From contig JADJOP010000013.1 in the NCBI GenBank assembly GCA_016713735.1, positions 124,001 to 188,000 on the forward strand: a stretch of 64,000 nucleotides of DNA, written 5' to 3'. This document shows positions 27,665 to 37,926 of the stretch, one piece after another. Each line of letters opens with the position of its first letter. Positions within the stretch are counted from its first letter, which is position 1. The notes below the pieces were generated by a model, which made no database searches, was not told the DNA's origin, and worked only from the letters and a program-made list of their open reading frames with translations. Made by a program: the position numbers and the translations under genes. Origin of the DNA: Bryobacterales bacterium (GTDB lineage Bacteria; Acidobacteriota; Terriglobia; Bryobacterales; Bryobacteraceae).

Positions 27665-27805
27665 ACGTCAGGCTCAAATTGTACTCGTCGATAGTTCGCG
27701 CGAGGCGCGACTTACTGCCGCACACCTACATTCATTAGCTTTCGCCCCGTTTTTAGTCGGCACAAATGGCCTTGGTGAAGTCGCCGGATGCATATCGGGT
27801 CATGC

Positions 27806-28030
27806 TCACGCTTCCTCGATTTCGTAGGCTTCCAGGACTTCGGCGAAGTACTCTTCGACCATCTCAGTGCGATCGACCGGCCGCTCGTCACCGACCTCGG
27901 CATCCCAGTTGTGGGCCACGTACTCCGCCAGCGCGGTTTCGGCTTCGTCCCTTGTGGGATGCACGCTTCGCACGGGGGGACGGCCTGCCCACGAATGGTT
28001 CCGCTCCTTAATGATCAGGGTGTACGGCAT
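27806..28030 (-). CDS. Small acidic protein of unknown function
   Basis: 74 residues, acidic C-terminus (EMVEEYFAEVLEAYEIEEA). The pattern YTLIIKERNHSW then HPTRDEAETALAEYVAHNW looks like a conserved small alpha-beta domain in which a Trp-Asp pair is spaced along a helix. I recognise no named family. It is the only intact-looking gene between the IS3 remnant and the IS110 element. Confidence 0.5.
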   Translation of the reverse strand: MPYTLIIKERNHSWAGRPPVRSVHPTRDEAETALAEYVAHNWDAEVGDERPVDRTEMVEEYFAEVLEAYEIEEA

Positions 28031-29404
28031 CGCATTTCATTCCTTCACTTCACTTTTCACATGCCATCATAGCGTGGCACAGCGAACTTGGGTTGGGTGG
28101 GCCCCTGGGCTGACACAAGCAGCTAAGACACAGTTGGCCGTTCGCTGAAAACCACCCGACCGGCAGGACCAAAGGGAAGCATACTCGAAACCGGCGGGCG
28201 AAGCGGAAGCGGGCTCTCCTAAGGAACAGACTCCACGGGCACCAGTTGAAAGCCCAGTTCTTTGGCCTGTGCGTGCAACCTTGATCGTTTTCGGTCGGCA
28301 GTGCGGCGTTCCTGCTCCTGGAAAACCGTGACGTCATACTCCTGTTGGGTCGTGATGAGGTGGTAGACGATTCGCGCAAGCTTGTGGGCAACTGCCGTAA
28401 TTGCCGCCGGCGGCCCGAGGCGGGCTTTCATTCTGCGGAAGTAATCGCCCAGAAACGTTTGACTCCGATGTAGTGCTTGCGCTGCCAGCCGAAGGGCGAG
28501 AGCGGCGCGGTTCTTGGTAGGTCGGGTTTTTGAAGACAACACCTTGCCACCACTAATTCTAGGCTCCGGACACAATCGCAGCCAAGAACTGAACGCGGCG
28601 GCGGTAGGAAAGCGATCGAGGTTCGGACCCACCTCCGTCAAGAGAACCTGCGCGGTTAGCGGATTGATCCCGGGAACCTGCGTCAGGTCGACGCCGTACG
28701 TACGGTATAGTTCGCGGCGGAGTTCGGTCGGCTCAGTTCGACGTGGTGTCTTTCGCGGGTTGCGCTCTTTCCCCAGAGGTTTTTGCTGAGGATCGACTTT
28801 GGCCGGTAGCCGACCCATTCTCTCTTTTACTTCAATGTCCAACTCCTGGATCATCGTTTGGTATTTTCGATAGAACTCCAGTGATTGACCAAGGACGTAT
28901 AGATGCTCCTCACGGTAGTCACCCACTAGGGATTTCATGATGGTCTCCTCGCTTGCCTTAATGCGCCAGTCTCGCAGCTGTGCCAGTCGGCGCGGGTCCC
29001 GCTCACCGGCCAGGATTGCATCCACAATCGCTAACCCAGTTGTTCCGGAGAGATCGCTGATGACGTGATGAATCTGAAGATTCATTTGATCGAGAGACTT
29101 CTGCATATGCTGCAGATGAATAGTGGCCAGTTGGATGAGATTATCGCGGTGCCGCCACAGCGAACGAAGGGCACAGATTTCATCGTCCGGCCGGAATGAC
29201 CCACGCAGCAGGCCGACTGCATGGAGATGTTGCAGCCACTGGCAGTCCTCGACATCCGTTTTTCTGCCGGGAACGTTTTTAACGTGCTGAGCGTTGACTA
29301 ATAGGACCTGAATATTTCGCTTTTCCAGAATCTGATACAGCGGGCCCTCCGTGCCAACATCAGTGAGACACTTCCTGGCCCGATAATTACTGAGCAGGGC
29401 GAGA

Positions 29405-29934
29405 ATGGATCACAGCGTGGAACTGAAGAGGAAGATTTCTCCGCAACCCGGGGCTTTGCCCGCCACGGAGCGGAGTGAGGCCGAGCGTAGCGAGGGCGAA
29501 CGTAGCGCAGTGGCGGGCAAAGCCGGCGCCGTGTTGCGGCCCATCTCAGGCCCAGACCCCGAGGTCGTCGCCAAACCCCGGCGCCGCACCTTCACGGCCG
29601 ACTACAAGCAGCGCATCCTCAACGAGGCCGACGCTGCGCGTTTCTCCGGCACCATCGGAGCCCTCCTGCGGCGCGAAGGTTTGTACTCCTCCCATCTGGT
29701 CACCTGGCGGCGCGAGCGGGACGCCGGCATCCTCGATGCCCTTACCCCTCACAGGCGTGGCCCCAAGTCCAAGCGCCATCCTTTGGAAGAAGAGAACCAA
29801 AAGCTCCGCCGCCAGAATGAGCGGCTGGCCAGGAACAGTTGCGCAAGGCCGAAATCATCATCGACGTTCAAAAAAAAGTGGCTGCCCTGTTGGGGCGTCC
29901 GATCCCGCCGCGGGACCCGGAGGAGCAATCCTGA
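29405..29934 (+). pseudogene. IS3 orfA (copy 1), frameshifted
   Basis: The frame starts at MDHSVELKRK and carries the OrfA helix-turn-helix region (TFTADYKQRILNEADAARF and SSHLVTWRRERDAGILDAL) and the leucine-zipper (EEENQKLRRQNERLA). Near 29832 two extra bases (GCCAGGAACAG against GCCGAACAG in copy 2) shift the frame, so the end EIIIDVQKKVAALLG is out of frame. In copy 2 this end is in frame and its stop overlaps the orfB start as TGATG. Confidence 0.8.
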
Positions 29935-30938
29935 TGCCGGCCATCTCGGAGTTGGCCATCACCGTCGGTATCCGGCCCGCTTGCGATGCATTGAGCGTTC
30001 CGCGTGCGTCCTACTATCGCTGGCAGGGGCGGGCAGCAACGGGAGCGCCAACCAAGAGACGTCCCCGGCCGGTCCGCGCCCTCACTCCGGCGGAACAAGA
30101 AACGGTTCTGGCAAGCCTCCACGAAGAACGCTTTCAGGATCGCTCCCCAGCCGCTGTTTACGCCACGCTGCTCGACGAAGGCCACTATCACTGCTCGATC
30201 CGCACCATGTACCGGCTGTTGGAGGAGCGCGGAGAGTCGCGCGAACGCCGCGACCAGCTCACCCATCCGCCCTACCAGAAGCCCGAACTCCTGGCCACCG
30301 CGCCGAATCAGCTCTGGAGTTGGGACATCACCAAACTACTGGGACCGGCCAAGTGGACTTACTTCTACCTTTACGTCATCCTCGACGTCTTCAGCCGCTA
30401 CGTCACCGGCTGGATGGTGGCCCCGCGCGAAAGCGCCGAACTGGCCAAACGCCTCATCGAGGATTCCTGCACCAAGCAGAACATTCCCCGCGGCCAACTC
30501 ACCGTTCACGCCGACCGCGGCTCGGCGATGACCTCCAAACCCGTCGCCCTCCTTATGGCCGACCTCGGCGTCACCAAATCGCACAGCCGCCCTTACGTCT
30601 CCGATGACAACCCGTATTCGGAAAGCCAGTTCCGCACCATGAAGTACCGCCCGGAGTTTCCCGATCGCTTTGGTTCGATCCAGGACGCGCGCGCCTTCTG
30701 CCTGCGCTTTTTCGCCTGGTACAACGACGAACACCGTCATTCGGCTCTCGGCCTGATGACGCCCGCCATGGTCCACTACGGCCAAGCCCCGCTGATCCGC
30801 CAGCAGCGGCAGAATGTCCTCGACGCAGCCTACTTGGCTCACCCCGAACGCTTCGTCCGCAAACCGCCTCAGGCACCCGAACTCCAACACGAGGTCTGGA
30901 TCAACAAACCACCGGAGTCAGAACAAAAAAGTCACTAA
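29934..30938 (+). CDS. IS3 orfB transposase (copy 1), intact
   Basis: About 334 residues from the ATG at 29934. The integrase core shows the DDE triad: SWDITKLLGPAKW (first Asp), TVHADRGSAMTS (second Asp) and DDNPYSESQFRTMKY (Glu). The N-terminal HTH_21-like region (SIRTMYRLLEERGESRERR) is present. This is the only complete IS3 transposase here and might still act on both copies if OrfA is supplied. Confidence 0.9.
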   Translation: MPAISELAITVGIRPACDALSVPRASYYRWQGRAATGAPTKRRPRPVRALTPAEQETVLASLHEERFQDRSPAAVYATLLDEGHYHCSIRTMYRLLEERGESRERRDQLTHPPYQKPELLATAPNQLWSWDITKLLGPAKWTYFYLYVILDVFSRYVTGWMVAPRESAELAKRLIEDSCTKQNIPRGQLTVHADRGSAMTSKPVALLMADLGVTKSHSRPYVSDDNPYSESQFRTMKYRPEFPDRFGSIQDARAFCLRFFAWYNDEHRHSALGLMTPAMVHYGQAPLIRQQRQNVLDAAYLAHPERFVRKPPQAPELQHEVWINKPPESEQKSH

Positions 30939-31208
30939 ACTCTCTGGCTTGGTGTCTCAAAGTCGTTGACACGCACCGGGGATCCAAAACACACCAGTCG
31001 ATTCCATCGCTACCGTGCGAATCTGACAATGCTGCAACCAGTCCGCAAGTTTTTCCAACTCGACCGTGAAAGTCTGGAAGGACCGGACTGGTTCTGAGTC
31101 CCGATCCGCAGGAACTGCCACAAAGATTTCCGTGGCACCGACATCGATGCCGGCTGCGTGGGCTTCAATGACAGGCAAGGGCGCGACCTTGTAGGTTTTT
31201 TTAGACAT

Positions 31209-31400
31209 GATTCTCCTTCGTCCCAAGACACCGGCCCGAGCCGTGCGAAAAGTAGTCTCCCAAACGAGATCAGTCTCACCGAAAAAGCGATTCTGTCATC
31301 ACTGCACTGAGCACGGGGCTCGGAACCACACTGCTGGTCGGGCTTTAAAGGCACCAGTGAGCCCGCGGTTTTGACTGCCGGTGCTCGGAACGCTTCTAGC
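31209..31400 (-). ncRNA. Candidate IS110 bridge RNA region
   Basis: The non-coding stretch just upstream of the IS110 transposase start. In the IS110 group this 5' non-coding end encodes the bridge RNA that pairs with donor and target. The sequence has several short inverted segments (for instance GCACGGGGCTCGG around 31311), but I could not fold it by hand into the known two-loop form. Assigned by position only. The rest of 31209-31591 shows no gene. Confidence 0.3.
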
Positions 31401-31591
31401 TTACAAAGGAAGCCACTCGCCAACGAATGTTCCTTGCCTCATTGTCCAGACGACAGTCTGGTATTTCACTGGTGGAGACCAACCCGCCGAGGAGTAGCCT
31501 GTCGGAAACTCATCCGCACGATGAGCGGGGGCGTAGCCTTGGCCGGCTGCGCCTCCATCGGACGGATAGATTTCCCGATGCCTGGGAAAAC

Positions 31592-31713
31592 TCATACGGG
31601 AAGCTGCAGCGAGGCGGCATCCTTTTGCGCAACCGCGAGCAGTTCGAACTCGGCCGGCGGGCGGTAGCCCAGCGCCGAGTGCAACCGCTTTTCGTTGTAA
31701 ACCTTTTCGATGA
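31592..31713 (-). pseudogene. IS3-family orfB C-terminal fragment
   Basis: About 40 residues of an IS3 integrase end: FIEKVYNEKRLHSALGYRPP, then EFELLAVAQKDAA before a TGA at 31592. It belongs to a third IS3 type, distinct from the copies at 29-31 kb and 55-57 kb. Confidence 0.75.
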
Positions 31714-31737
31714 AGTGCCGTCGCTATTTGCACGGTA

Positions 31738-31866
31738 AGGTGCCCCAATCACGCCCCCAACGAGGCGTAACGCCTCGATAATATGTGCACGCTCCGCCTC
31801 TGCCAGCGTTCGTATGGCTCCTGGCGCTTTGCTTTCCGTGCAGGGTTTGAGATCGTCCAGTGGGAA
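31738..31866 (-). pseudogene. Fis-type HTH fragment of a sigma-54 activator
   Basis: About 43 residues reading LDDLKPCTESKAPGAIRTLA then EAERAHIIEALRLVGGVIG. This is the linker and first part of the C-terminal Fis helix-turn-helix of NtrC-family regulators. It is cut on both sides by transposase fragments and cannot be functional. Confidence 0.6.
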
Positions 31867-31871
31867 CGGCA

Positions 31872-32010
31872 AGCCGGTCGAACCCGCATCGCATGTCTGT
31901 CGCGTCGGCGGCAAGCCAAATGCGCGCCCCCTGCGCCCGGTCCAGCGAATGCAGACTCGGCAGGCTGGTCAACCGCGCGCCTCCAGCGCGGCCACAACGT
32001 GAGCGCTACG
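31872..32010 (-). pseudogene. Inverted IS66 fragment (tnpA end and tnpB start)
   Basis: The translation gives the last residues of TnpA (AHVVAALEARG) and the start of TnpB (TSLPSLHSLDRAQGARIWLA, then TDMRCGFDRLA). Nearly the same sequence occurs in the opposite direction at 32340-32473, so two copies of this IS66 face each other. Confidence 0.75.
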
Positions 32011-32057
32011 TGAACCCCATCTTGTGAACGGCACCGGTCCAGCCACAGAGTGGAAGC

Positions 32058-32378
32058 ATGGGAAAGCTTCAACCCGAGGTGCGGTCCAGGTGGATCCGGC
32101 TGATCGCCGAGCAGGGCGAAAGCGGCGAGACTGTCGGGGCATTCTGCCGGGAGCGCGGGCTTGCCACGTGGCAGTTCTATACCTGGAGGAAGCGGTTGGG
32201 CGGCCCGGTGGCCGAGCGGTTCCTGGAGGTCCAGGTCGCGAAGGTTGCGCGGCTGGCGCCTTCGCAGCGGGGCGCCATTGCAATACGCCTCGGCGAAGGG
32301 TGTTGCGTGCTGGTGGAACCTGGTTTCGATCCGGACCATCTGCGGGCCGTTGTGGCCGCGCTGGAGGCGCGCGATTGA
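32058..32378 (+). CDS. IS66-family TnpA accessory protein
   Basis: 106 residues with the IS66 OrfA helix-turn-helix (LIAEQGESGETVGAFCRERG, then FYTWRKRLGG). The stop overlaps a TTG start of tnpB, the normal IS66 layout. The tnpB and tnpC genes that follow are truncated, so the element is defective. Confidence 0.8.
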   Translation: MGKLQPEVRSRWIRLIAEQGESGETVGAFCRERGLATWQFYTWRKRLGGPVAERFLEVQVAKVARLAPSQRGAIAIRLGEGCCVLVEPGFDPDHLRAVVAALEARD

Positions 32379-32473
32379 CCAGCCTGCCGAGTCTGCACTC
32401 GCTGGACCGGGCGCAGGGGGCGCGCATTTGGCTCGCCGCCGAAGCGGCCGATATGCGATGCGGTTTCGACCGG
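32375..32473 (+). pseudogene. IS66 tnpB, N-terminal fragment
   Basis: A TTG start overlapping the tnpA stop leads into TSLPSLHSLDRAQGARIWLA and MRCGFDRL, the start of TnpB. Homology stops near 32473, where the truncated recombinase gene begins on the other strand. Confidence 0.75.
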
Positions 32474-33465
32474 CTATCCGATGCTGCGGTACGGAGGATG
32501 CAGCGTGAGGAACAAATTCCGGCAAGAGGTCCGCGGACGCGCCTTCCGGACGTACTCCAGGATGGCGTCGCCTACCTCACGCTGCAGTGGGTATTTCTGT
32601 ACGCCTCCGCGTTTGGAGTGGTTCACCGTGAACGTCTCCAAGCGCCAGTCAAAGTCGCTCAACAACAGACGCGAAATCTCCCCGCTGCGCAACCCGTAGA
32701 CTGCCAAGAGCAACAGCACAGCTCTGGCGCGCAGGGCGACGGTGCTATTCCCCTTTACACCTTCGACCAGCCGCTGTACATCTTTCCAGTGCGGCCCCTC
32801 GGGTAAGCCTTCATGTACATACAACTTGGGAGACATGATGCCTTCCGCGATGCCCGGCTTGCACCAGATGCGTTGTTCAGCGTAACGAAAGAAGGCCCGC
32901 AGCGCGTCGGCGTAGCCGCGAGCCGATCTCCGGCTCCAGCCGTTCATCCCCTTGAAGATCAGGAAGTTGTCCACATCCCTGAGCCGCACGGCCGCCAACG
33001 AACACCGCCGCTCGGAAAACCAGTTCAAAAACTGCGCTGTTTTCACCTGGTGCGACCGCACCGTAAGCGCGGCCATCCCTTTCTCTTCCGTCATCCATCT
33101 CGTAAACTCATCTACCTCGTCTGCGAACTGCGGACGCCGTGTTGCAGCCTCCTTCAGCACGCCCGCGAAGCGCAGCCACTTCTTCGCCACGTAAACGAAG
33201 AAGCTTGCCGAGTGCTTGCTAGAGCGAACGTTGGGATTCGAGCGCTGGTGCCGTGCCCACCGCCGGGCAGCATTCTCGATCTCATCAATGCTCACATCGC
33301 GCAGTCCGGTCAGCCGCAGCAACCGAATGACGTTCAACACTGCCAAGCCACACCGCGCGCTGCCGCAGGGCTCGTGCCTTGCTGAAGCAGGTGCTCCAGA
33401 AAAGCTTCTCGTTCCTTGAGTAGTACGGCCTCCTCTTGGCGGTCGGCATAGAAGGTCCGTTCCAT
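32474..33465 (-). pseudogene. Truncated tyrosine recombinase
   Basis: The start is MERTFYADRQEEA at 33465. A frameshift near 33340 leads into the core-binding domain (LTVRSHQVKTAQFLNWFSER) and the first catalytic Arg segment (LAVYGLRSGEISRLL). The protein ends at FLTLHPPYR, where it meets the IS66 fragment, so the HxxR motif and the Tyr nucleophile are lost. It was probably the recombinase of a small integrative element inserted into IS66. Confidence 0.78.
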
Positions 33466-33551
33466 TCGCAACAGAGTTCTCAGCATTCATCGGGGCTCCT
33501 TCACATCCCCGAGTCCATGCTAAGAACACCTGGACCGGCTTCCGACCGCTT

Positions 33552-33671
33552 CGTTATGTTGTCTTCGGCCTCGCAGCGGGGACTGTTCGGGCGCTCACTC
33601 CGCCCCAGCACAACATAACGGGAAAGCCAACATAATCGGAGTTATGTGATACAGCGCATAACTCCGATTAT
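33552..33671. repeat. Two pairs of inverted repeats upstream of the recombinase remnant
   Basis: CGTTATGTTGT (33552-33562) pairs perfectly with ACAACATAACG (33610-33620). Immediately after, ATAATCGGAGTTATG (33632-33646) and CATAACTCCGATTAT (33657-33671) form a perfect 15-bp inverted repeat around a 10-base centre. The last arm runs into the IS66 tnpC sequence. These are likely recombinase binding or crossover sites. Confidence 0.7.
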
Positions 33672-34613
33672 CTGCCGCTGTACCGGCTGGAGGATATCTT
33701 CGAGCGGCAGGGGTTCGAGATCTCGCGGGCCACGCAATCGATCTGGTGCGGCGATATGGCGGACCTGGTCGAGCCGCTCTACGAACTGATGGCCGAGCGT
33801 GTGCGCGCCTCGCGCGTGGTGGCCACCGACGACACGGTGATGCCGATGCTGGCCCAAGGCAAGACGGCCAACGCGCGCATGTGGGTTTACGTGGGCGATG
33901 AAGCGGGTCCGTACAACATCTTCGACTTCACGCTGAACCGGGGCCGCGACGGTCCGAAGTACTTTCTCAAAGATTACGGCAATGTGCTGCTGGCGGACGC
34001 CTATGGCGGCTACAACGGAGTGGTGGCCGGCAACGGGATCACGCGCGCGGGGTGCTGGGCGCACGCGCGCAGGAAGATCATCGAGGCGGAGAAGACGGCT
34101 CCCGAGATCGCGCGGGAGACGGTGGCATTGGTGCGTGCGCTCTACGAGGTGGAGCGGCGAACCAAGGAGCTTTGCGCGGCCGAACGGCTTGAAGTGCGCC
34201 GCGCGGAATCGTCGCCGGTGTTAAGCGCACTCCGCGACCGGCTTCTCGGTTGGAAAGAGCAATTGCTGCCGAAGCACCCGATGGCCGAGGCGGTGAACTA
34301 CGCCCTGGGCCAATGGGCGGAGCTGACGGTGTTCTGCTCCGATGGCGCCGTGCCCATCGACAATAATGTCAGCGAGCTCGAGATGAAGCGAGTGGTGCTC
34401 AACCGCAAGAACTCGCTGTTCGTGGGGAACGCGCGCGGAGGCCGCACGGCGGCGATCCTGGCGAGCATCACCAGCAGCTGCCGCCGGCACGATGTGGATC
34501 CGCAACTGTACCTGACGCAGTTGCTGGTGAACCTGCCCGCGGCGCGATTGAGCGAGTTGCCGGACTGGCTGCCGGATGAGTGGAAGCGGCGTCAGGCAGC
34601 GCGGCCGGCTTAA
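33666..34613 (+). pseudogene. IS66 tnpC transposase, 5'-truncated
   Basis: The frame opens at DYLPLYRLEDIFERQGFE and continues for about 315 residues to 34613. It retains the DDE core (VVATDDTVMPML, LADAYGGYNGV and the late Glu in NNVSELEMKRVVL) and the C-terminal IS66_C region (GGRTAAILASITSSCRRHDV). The N-terminal zinc-binding and coiled-coil part is gone. Confidence 0.82.
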
Positions 34614-34770
34614 CTCCGCCCACTGGAGCCGCGTAGTAGCATGATCCTTCCCTGGCCGAAAAGGATCGACTCCGGCCAGGGTGGGGTGACGTTCTGAAAT
34701 GGTCAGAAAACGGGCCGTTTCGAAGGCAAAATCGGATCCCGTTTTTGGCCAGGCACGCAGGCCGGGGAAA

Positions 34771-35304
34771 ATGTTTCGGGCCGGCCTGTACGCCCGCGTC
34801 TCCGCCACCGACCAGCAGACCCTGGCGATGCAGTGCCGGGCCATGCGGGAGTACGCTGCCCGTCGAGGCTGGACGGTTGCTCTGCAAGTTCGCGAGGTGA
34901 ACTCCGGCGCCGCGAGGCGGCCAGTTCGCGAGAAACTTTTGGAGGCCGCCCGCCGCCGCGAGATCGATGTGGTGCTGGTCTGGCGGCTCGACCGCTGGGG
35001 CCGCTCCGTGACGGACCTGTTGGCGACGCTTCAGGAACTGGAGCATCTGGGCGTCGGCTTCGTCTCACTCACCGAAGCGCTAGACCTGACCACGCCCGCC
35101 GGAAGAGCGATGGCCGGACTGCTGGCGATCTTCGCCGAGTTTGAAAGGGAGATTCTGCGGGAACGGACCCGGGCCGGCCTGGCTCATGCGCGGGCGGCCG
35201 GGAAACGGTTGGGCCGGCCAGCCACCGCCGCCACACATGCCGCAGAAGTACGGAAACTGCACCGCGCCGGAATCAGTAAATCCGAAATCGCCCGCCGCCT
35301 TGAG
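34771..35304 (+). pseudogene. Serine recombinase (resolvase), 3' end displaced by an IS21 element
   Basis: From the ATG at 34771: GLYARVSATDQQTLAMQ carries the catalytic Ser, then VLVWRLDRWGRS and GRAMAGLLAIFAEFERE. The C-terminal helix-turn-helix (KLHRAGISKSEIARRL) is cut at 35304. Its missing end, EIGRTSVRRILAA, resumes at 38061 after the IS21. The duplicated target CCTTGAG joins the two parts in frame. Confidence 0.88.
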
Positions 35305-35525
35305 TGCGGATTCCACCGAAGGTGAACGCTGATTCCGAAGGGAACGCGAACGGTAATCGGAGCGTAGCGACGCTGGCCATTCGATTGTGGAGTATGCATT
35401 CACGATGGTCAAGAGAAACCTCTCCGGAGCGGAGCGAAGGAAGCCGCCGCGCGCGGAGAAAGGGGTGCGGGGAAAGGGGCGGCAGCCCTTGTCCCCGCTT
35501 TAGCCATGCAGAGGCCCGGCGAGCG

Positions 35526-36269
35526 TCAGCTCGACGGCTGAGTTCCACGCTTCTTACGCATGGAGTCGCCGCGCATTTCGATGCGGTGCGCGTTGTGGAC
35601 CAGTCGATCCAGGATGCCGTCGGCGGCCGTGGGATCGCCGATCTGCTCGTGCCAGCGGGCCACGGGCAACTGCGAGGTCAGGATTGTCGAGCGTGTCTGG
35701 TAACGATCCTCGCAGATCTCCCAGAAGTCGCGCCGCTCGGTTTCGCTCAGCGGCGCCATGGCCCAGTCGTCGATGACCAGCACATCGATACGGCCGAGGC
35801 GCGCCAGCAAACTGCGCAGACTGCCGTCGGCGCGGGCGATGGCGAGATCGCGGAACAGCGCGGCGGCACGGGTGTAGAACGCTGAGTAACCATCACGGCA
35901 CGCCTTCTGCGCCAGGGCGCAAGCGACGAAGCTCTTCCCCACACCGGTCGGCCCGAGCACGAAGATGTTCTCGTGCTGCGCGGCCCAAGCCGACTTCTGC
36001 GCCAGCGCTCGGATCACGCTCTTGTCGAGCCCGCGCGAGGCACGATAGTCGATCTCCTCGACGCAAGCCCCTTTCAGCTTGGCGGCGTGCAGCCGCCGTG
36101 CCAGCGCCTGGTTCTCGCGCCACGTCCATTGCTGATCCACCAGTAAGCCAAGCCGTTCGAGGAAGCTCAACTCCCGCGAGGCCGGATCCTGCTCCTGCGC
36201 TTTCAAGGCGTCTACCATGCCGGTCAACCGCATGGCCGTCAGTTTTTCCATCATCGGTTCTTGCAGCAT
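35526..36269 (-). CDS. istB: IstB AAA+ ATPase of IS21
   Basis: 247 residues, intact. Walker A is LGPTGVGKSFVACAL near 106, Walker B RIDVLVIDDWAM near 168, followed by sensor residues in STILTSQLPVARWHE. IstB selects the target and activates IstA. The ATG at 36269 lies at the end of the istA frame, as usual in IS21. Confidence 0.92.
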   Translation of the reverse strand: MLQEPMMEKLTAMRLTGMVDALKAQEQDPASRELSFLERLGLLVDQQWTWRENQALARRLHAAKLKGACVEEIDYRASRGLDKSVIRALAQKSAWAAQHENIFVLGPTGVGKSFVACALAQKACRDGYSAFYTRAAALFRDLAIARADGSLRSLLARLGRIDVLVIDDWAMAPLSETERRDFWEICEDRYQTRSTILTSQLPVARWHEQIGDPTAADGILDRLVHNAHRIEMRGDSMRKKRGTQPSS

Positions 36270-37827
36270 GATGGCTCGCCTCGAAGTACCCGGCTCCGCG
36301 GATATTGTCGTGTGGCGGCGTGGAAGAGGGCGGCGGCGAGGATGGTGGTGATTGGTCGAGCGAGTTTCTCAAGATCGATTCGACGCTCTTGTAGCGGCAC
36401 GCCCCGGTGAGCAGCGCTCGTTCGGAAGCCGCCTCCACGCGCTGCGCCGAGTACTTCTGTGCCAGCCGGATGATGCCCAGGCAACCGCGATAGCCCATCT
36501 CCGGGTGCGGCTTGTCGGCCATGATCCGCTCGAACAGCCGGGCCGTGTTCGGACCGATGGTCTGTGCCCACTGGACCATGCGTGAAGGTGTCCACTCCAG
36601 GTGCGCGCGATGGCTCTTTGGGCGGTGCTCATGATTGGTGATGGCGTGCCCGCGCCCACGGCTGCGCACGTGCGAAGCCACGCGCGCGCCCTTGTGCAGG
36701 ATCTCCACCGTGGTGGGCGTTGAACGGATCTCGACAATCTCCTGCACCAGGTTGTAGGGCACGCTGTAGAGGTTCGAGTCGAAGGCGACGTGATAGTCGA
36801 TGTTGACGCGCGCACGCGACCACTCGCTCAGGTCGAACGTTTCCATCGTGAGAGGCTTCAGTGCCGGTTTGTCGATCGCTTCGAACACCGTGGCCCGGCT
36901 ACCGTCCTTCTTGCGGAACGGACGATGGTTCAGCTTGCCAAGCAACTCGCGGATCGCCGCGTTGAGTTCCTCCAGCGAGAAGAACTTGCGATGCCGCAGC
37001 GCCGCCACGATCCAGCGCTGGGCGACCTGCACGGCATTCTCCACCTTGGCCTTGTCGCGCGGCTTGTACGGCCGCGTGGGCACGATGCCGAAGCCGCAGT
37101 GCAACGCGAAGTTGTAATAGGTCGGGTTCAGATCGGGATCGTAACGGTGCGCCCTGGTCACGCCCGTCTTGGCGTTGTCCGGAATTACCAGCGCCGGAAT
37201 GCCATGGCAATGCTCGAAGGCATGCACATGCGCGCGCAGCCACGATTCCATCTGCTGGTCGCGCGTGGCTTCGGCATAAGTGTAGGAACTGGCCCCGAGC
37301 GTGGCCACGAACAGCGGCGCCTGCCAAGCCTGGCCGCTGTGCCGGTCGTACACCGGGATCGTTGCTCCCGCCCAATCGACGAACATCTTCTCGCCGGCCT
37401 TGTGTTCTTGCCGCAACACCACGTCGAGCTTCGAGCGCCAGCGCTGGTACAGTTCGCAAAAGCGCGAGTAGCGGTAACTGTCCGGGTTCGCCTCGCAGTA
37501 TTCCTCCCACAGCAGTTGCAGTGTCAGATGGCGGTGCTAGCGCAACTGCTCGTGAATGGCGGCGAAGTCCGGCGGCGTGCGCGACGGATTCTTCTCCACC
37601 ACACCCGGCTGTGCGCGCGGGTACAGCGCCGCTTCCACCCGCTCCTCGTCCCAGCCTTCCGGCAACGGCCAACTCAGGCCCGCCGCCTCGGCTCGCTTCA
37701 GGTACTTGTGAACCGTGCTCGCCCCGATCGCGCAGCTTCGCCCGATCTGCTGGCAGCTCAGTTTGAGTTCATATCGGAGGCGCAGCACCTCCCGGATCTT
37801 CCGCATGGACAATCTCCTGGCCGGCAC
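36251..37827 (-). pseudogene. istA: IstA transposase of IS21 with an internal stop
   Basis: The N-terminal part (MRKIREVLRLRYELKLSCQQ from about 37806) contains the helix-turn-helix. An in-frame TAG at 37537-37539 interrupts it before HRHLTLQLLWEEYCEANPD. The DDE core follows (MFVDWAGATIPVYD, VIPDNAKTGV, DKAKVENAVQ). The 3' end has lost the frame, since the main frame reads on through istB. A 480-base stretch of the same protein lies at 24613-25092 as an older fragment. Confidence 0.85.
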
Positions 37828-37926
37828 CGTGTTCCTCCCTTGGGAGGTTCATTGTGCCGGGATAATGTCCAGCGCCGCCCGCCTGTGGAAATCGTTCCGG
37901 GCCATCGTGCATGCCATTCCGGGATC

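Larger units (their letters stand above)
29345..30978 (+). mobile_element. IS3-family element, copy 1 (1,634 bp)
   Basis: The ends are CCCTCCGTGCCAACATC (left) and the complement of CGGTGCGTGTCAACGAC (right), sharing imperfect inverted repeats that end in GTGAGACAC/TTGAGACAC. A 3-bp target duplication GGG flanks it (29342-29344 and 30979-30981). The boundaries were fixed by comparison with copy 2 at 55371-56997 and by restoration of the IS110 reading frame. Confidence 0.88.
28219..31208 (-). pseudogene. IS110-family transposase interrupted by an IS3 element
   Basis: The N-terminal part (MSKKTYKVAPLPVIEAHAAG, then GIDVGATEIFVAV and MESTGVFWIP; 31208 to about 30979) holds the DEDD RuvC-like start. 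The C-terminal part (29341 down to 28219) begins YQILEKRNIQVLLVN, continues GRKTDVEDCQWLQHL, and contains the Transposase_20 segment VPGINPLTAQVLLTEVG and the serine-bearing SSWLRLCPEPRISGG. Joining across the IS3 target duplication (GGG) restores the frame as FWIPLYQIL. Without the insertion the protein would be about 450 residues, normal for IS110. Confidence 0.88.

Noticed and set aside
29475..30938. A 487-codon frame through the IS3 element as one protein
   Set aside because: Its first part is an out-of-phase reading of orfA. The true orfB starts at 29934.
35893..37422. A long frame reading through both istA and istB
   Set aside because: The part beyond the istB start has no homology, and istB has a clear AAA+ frame there.
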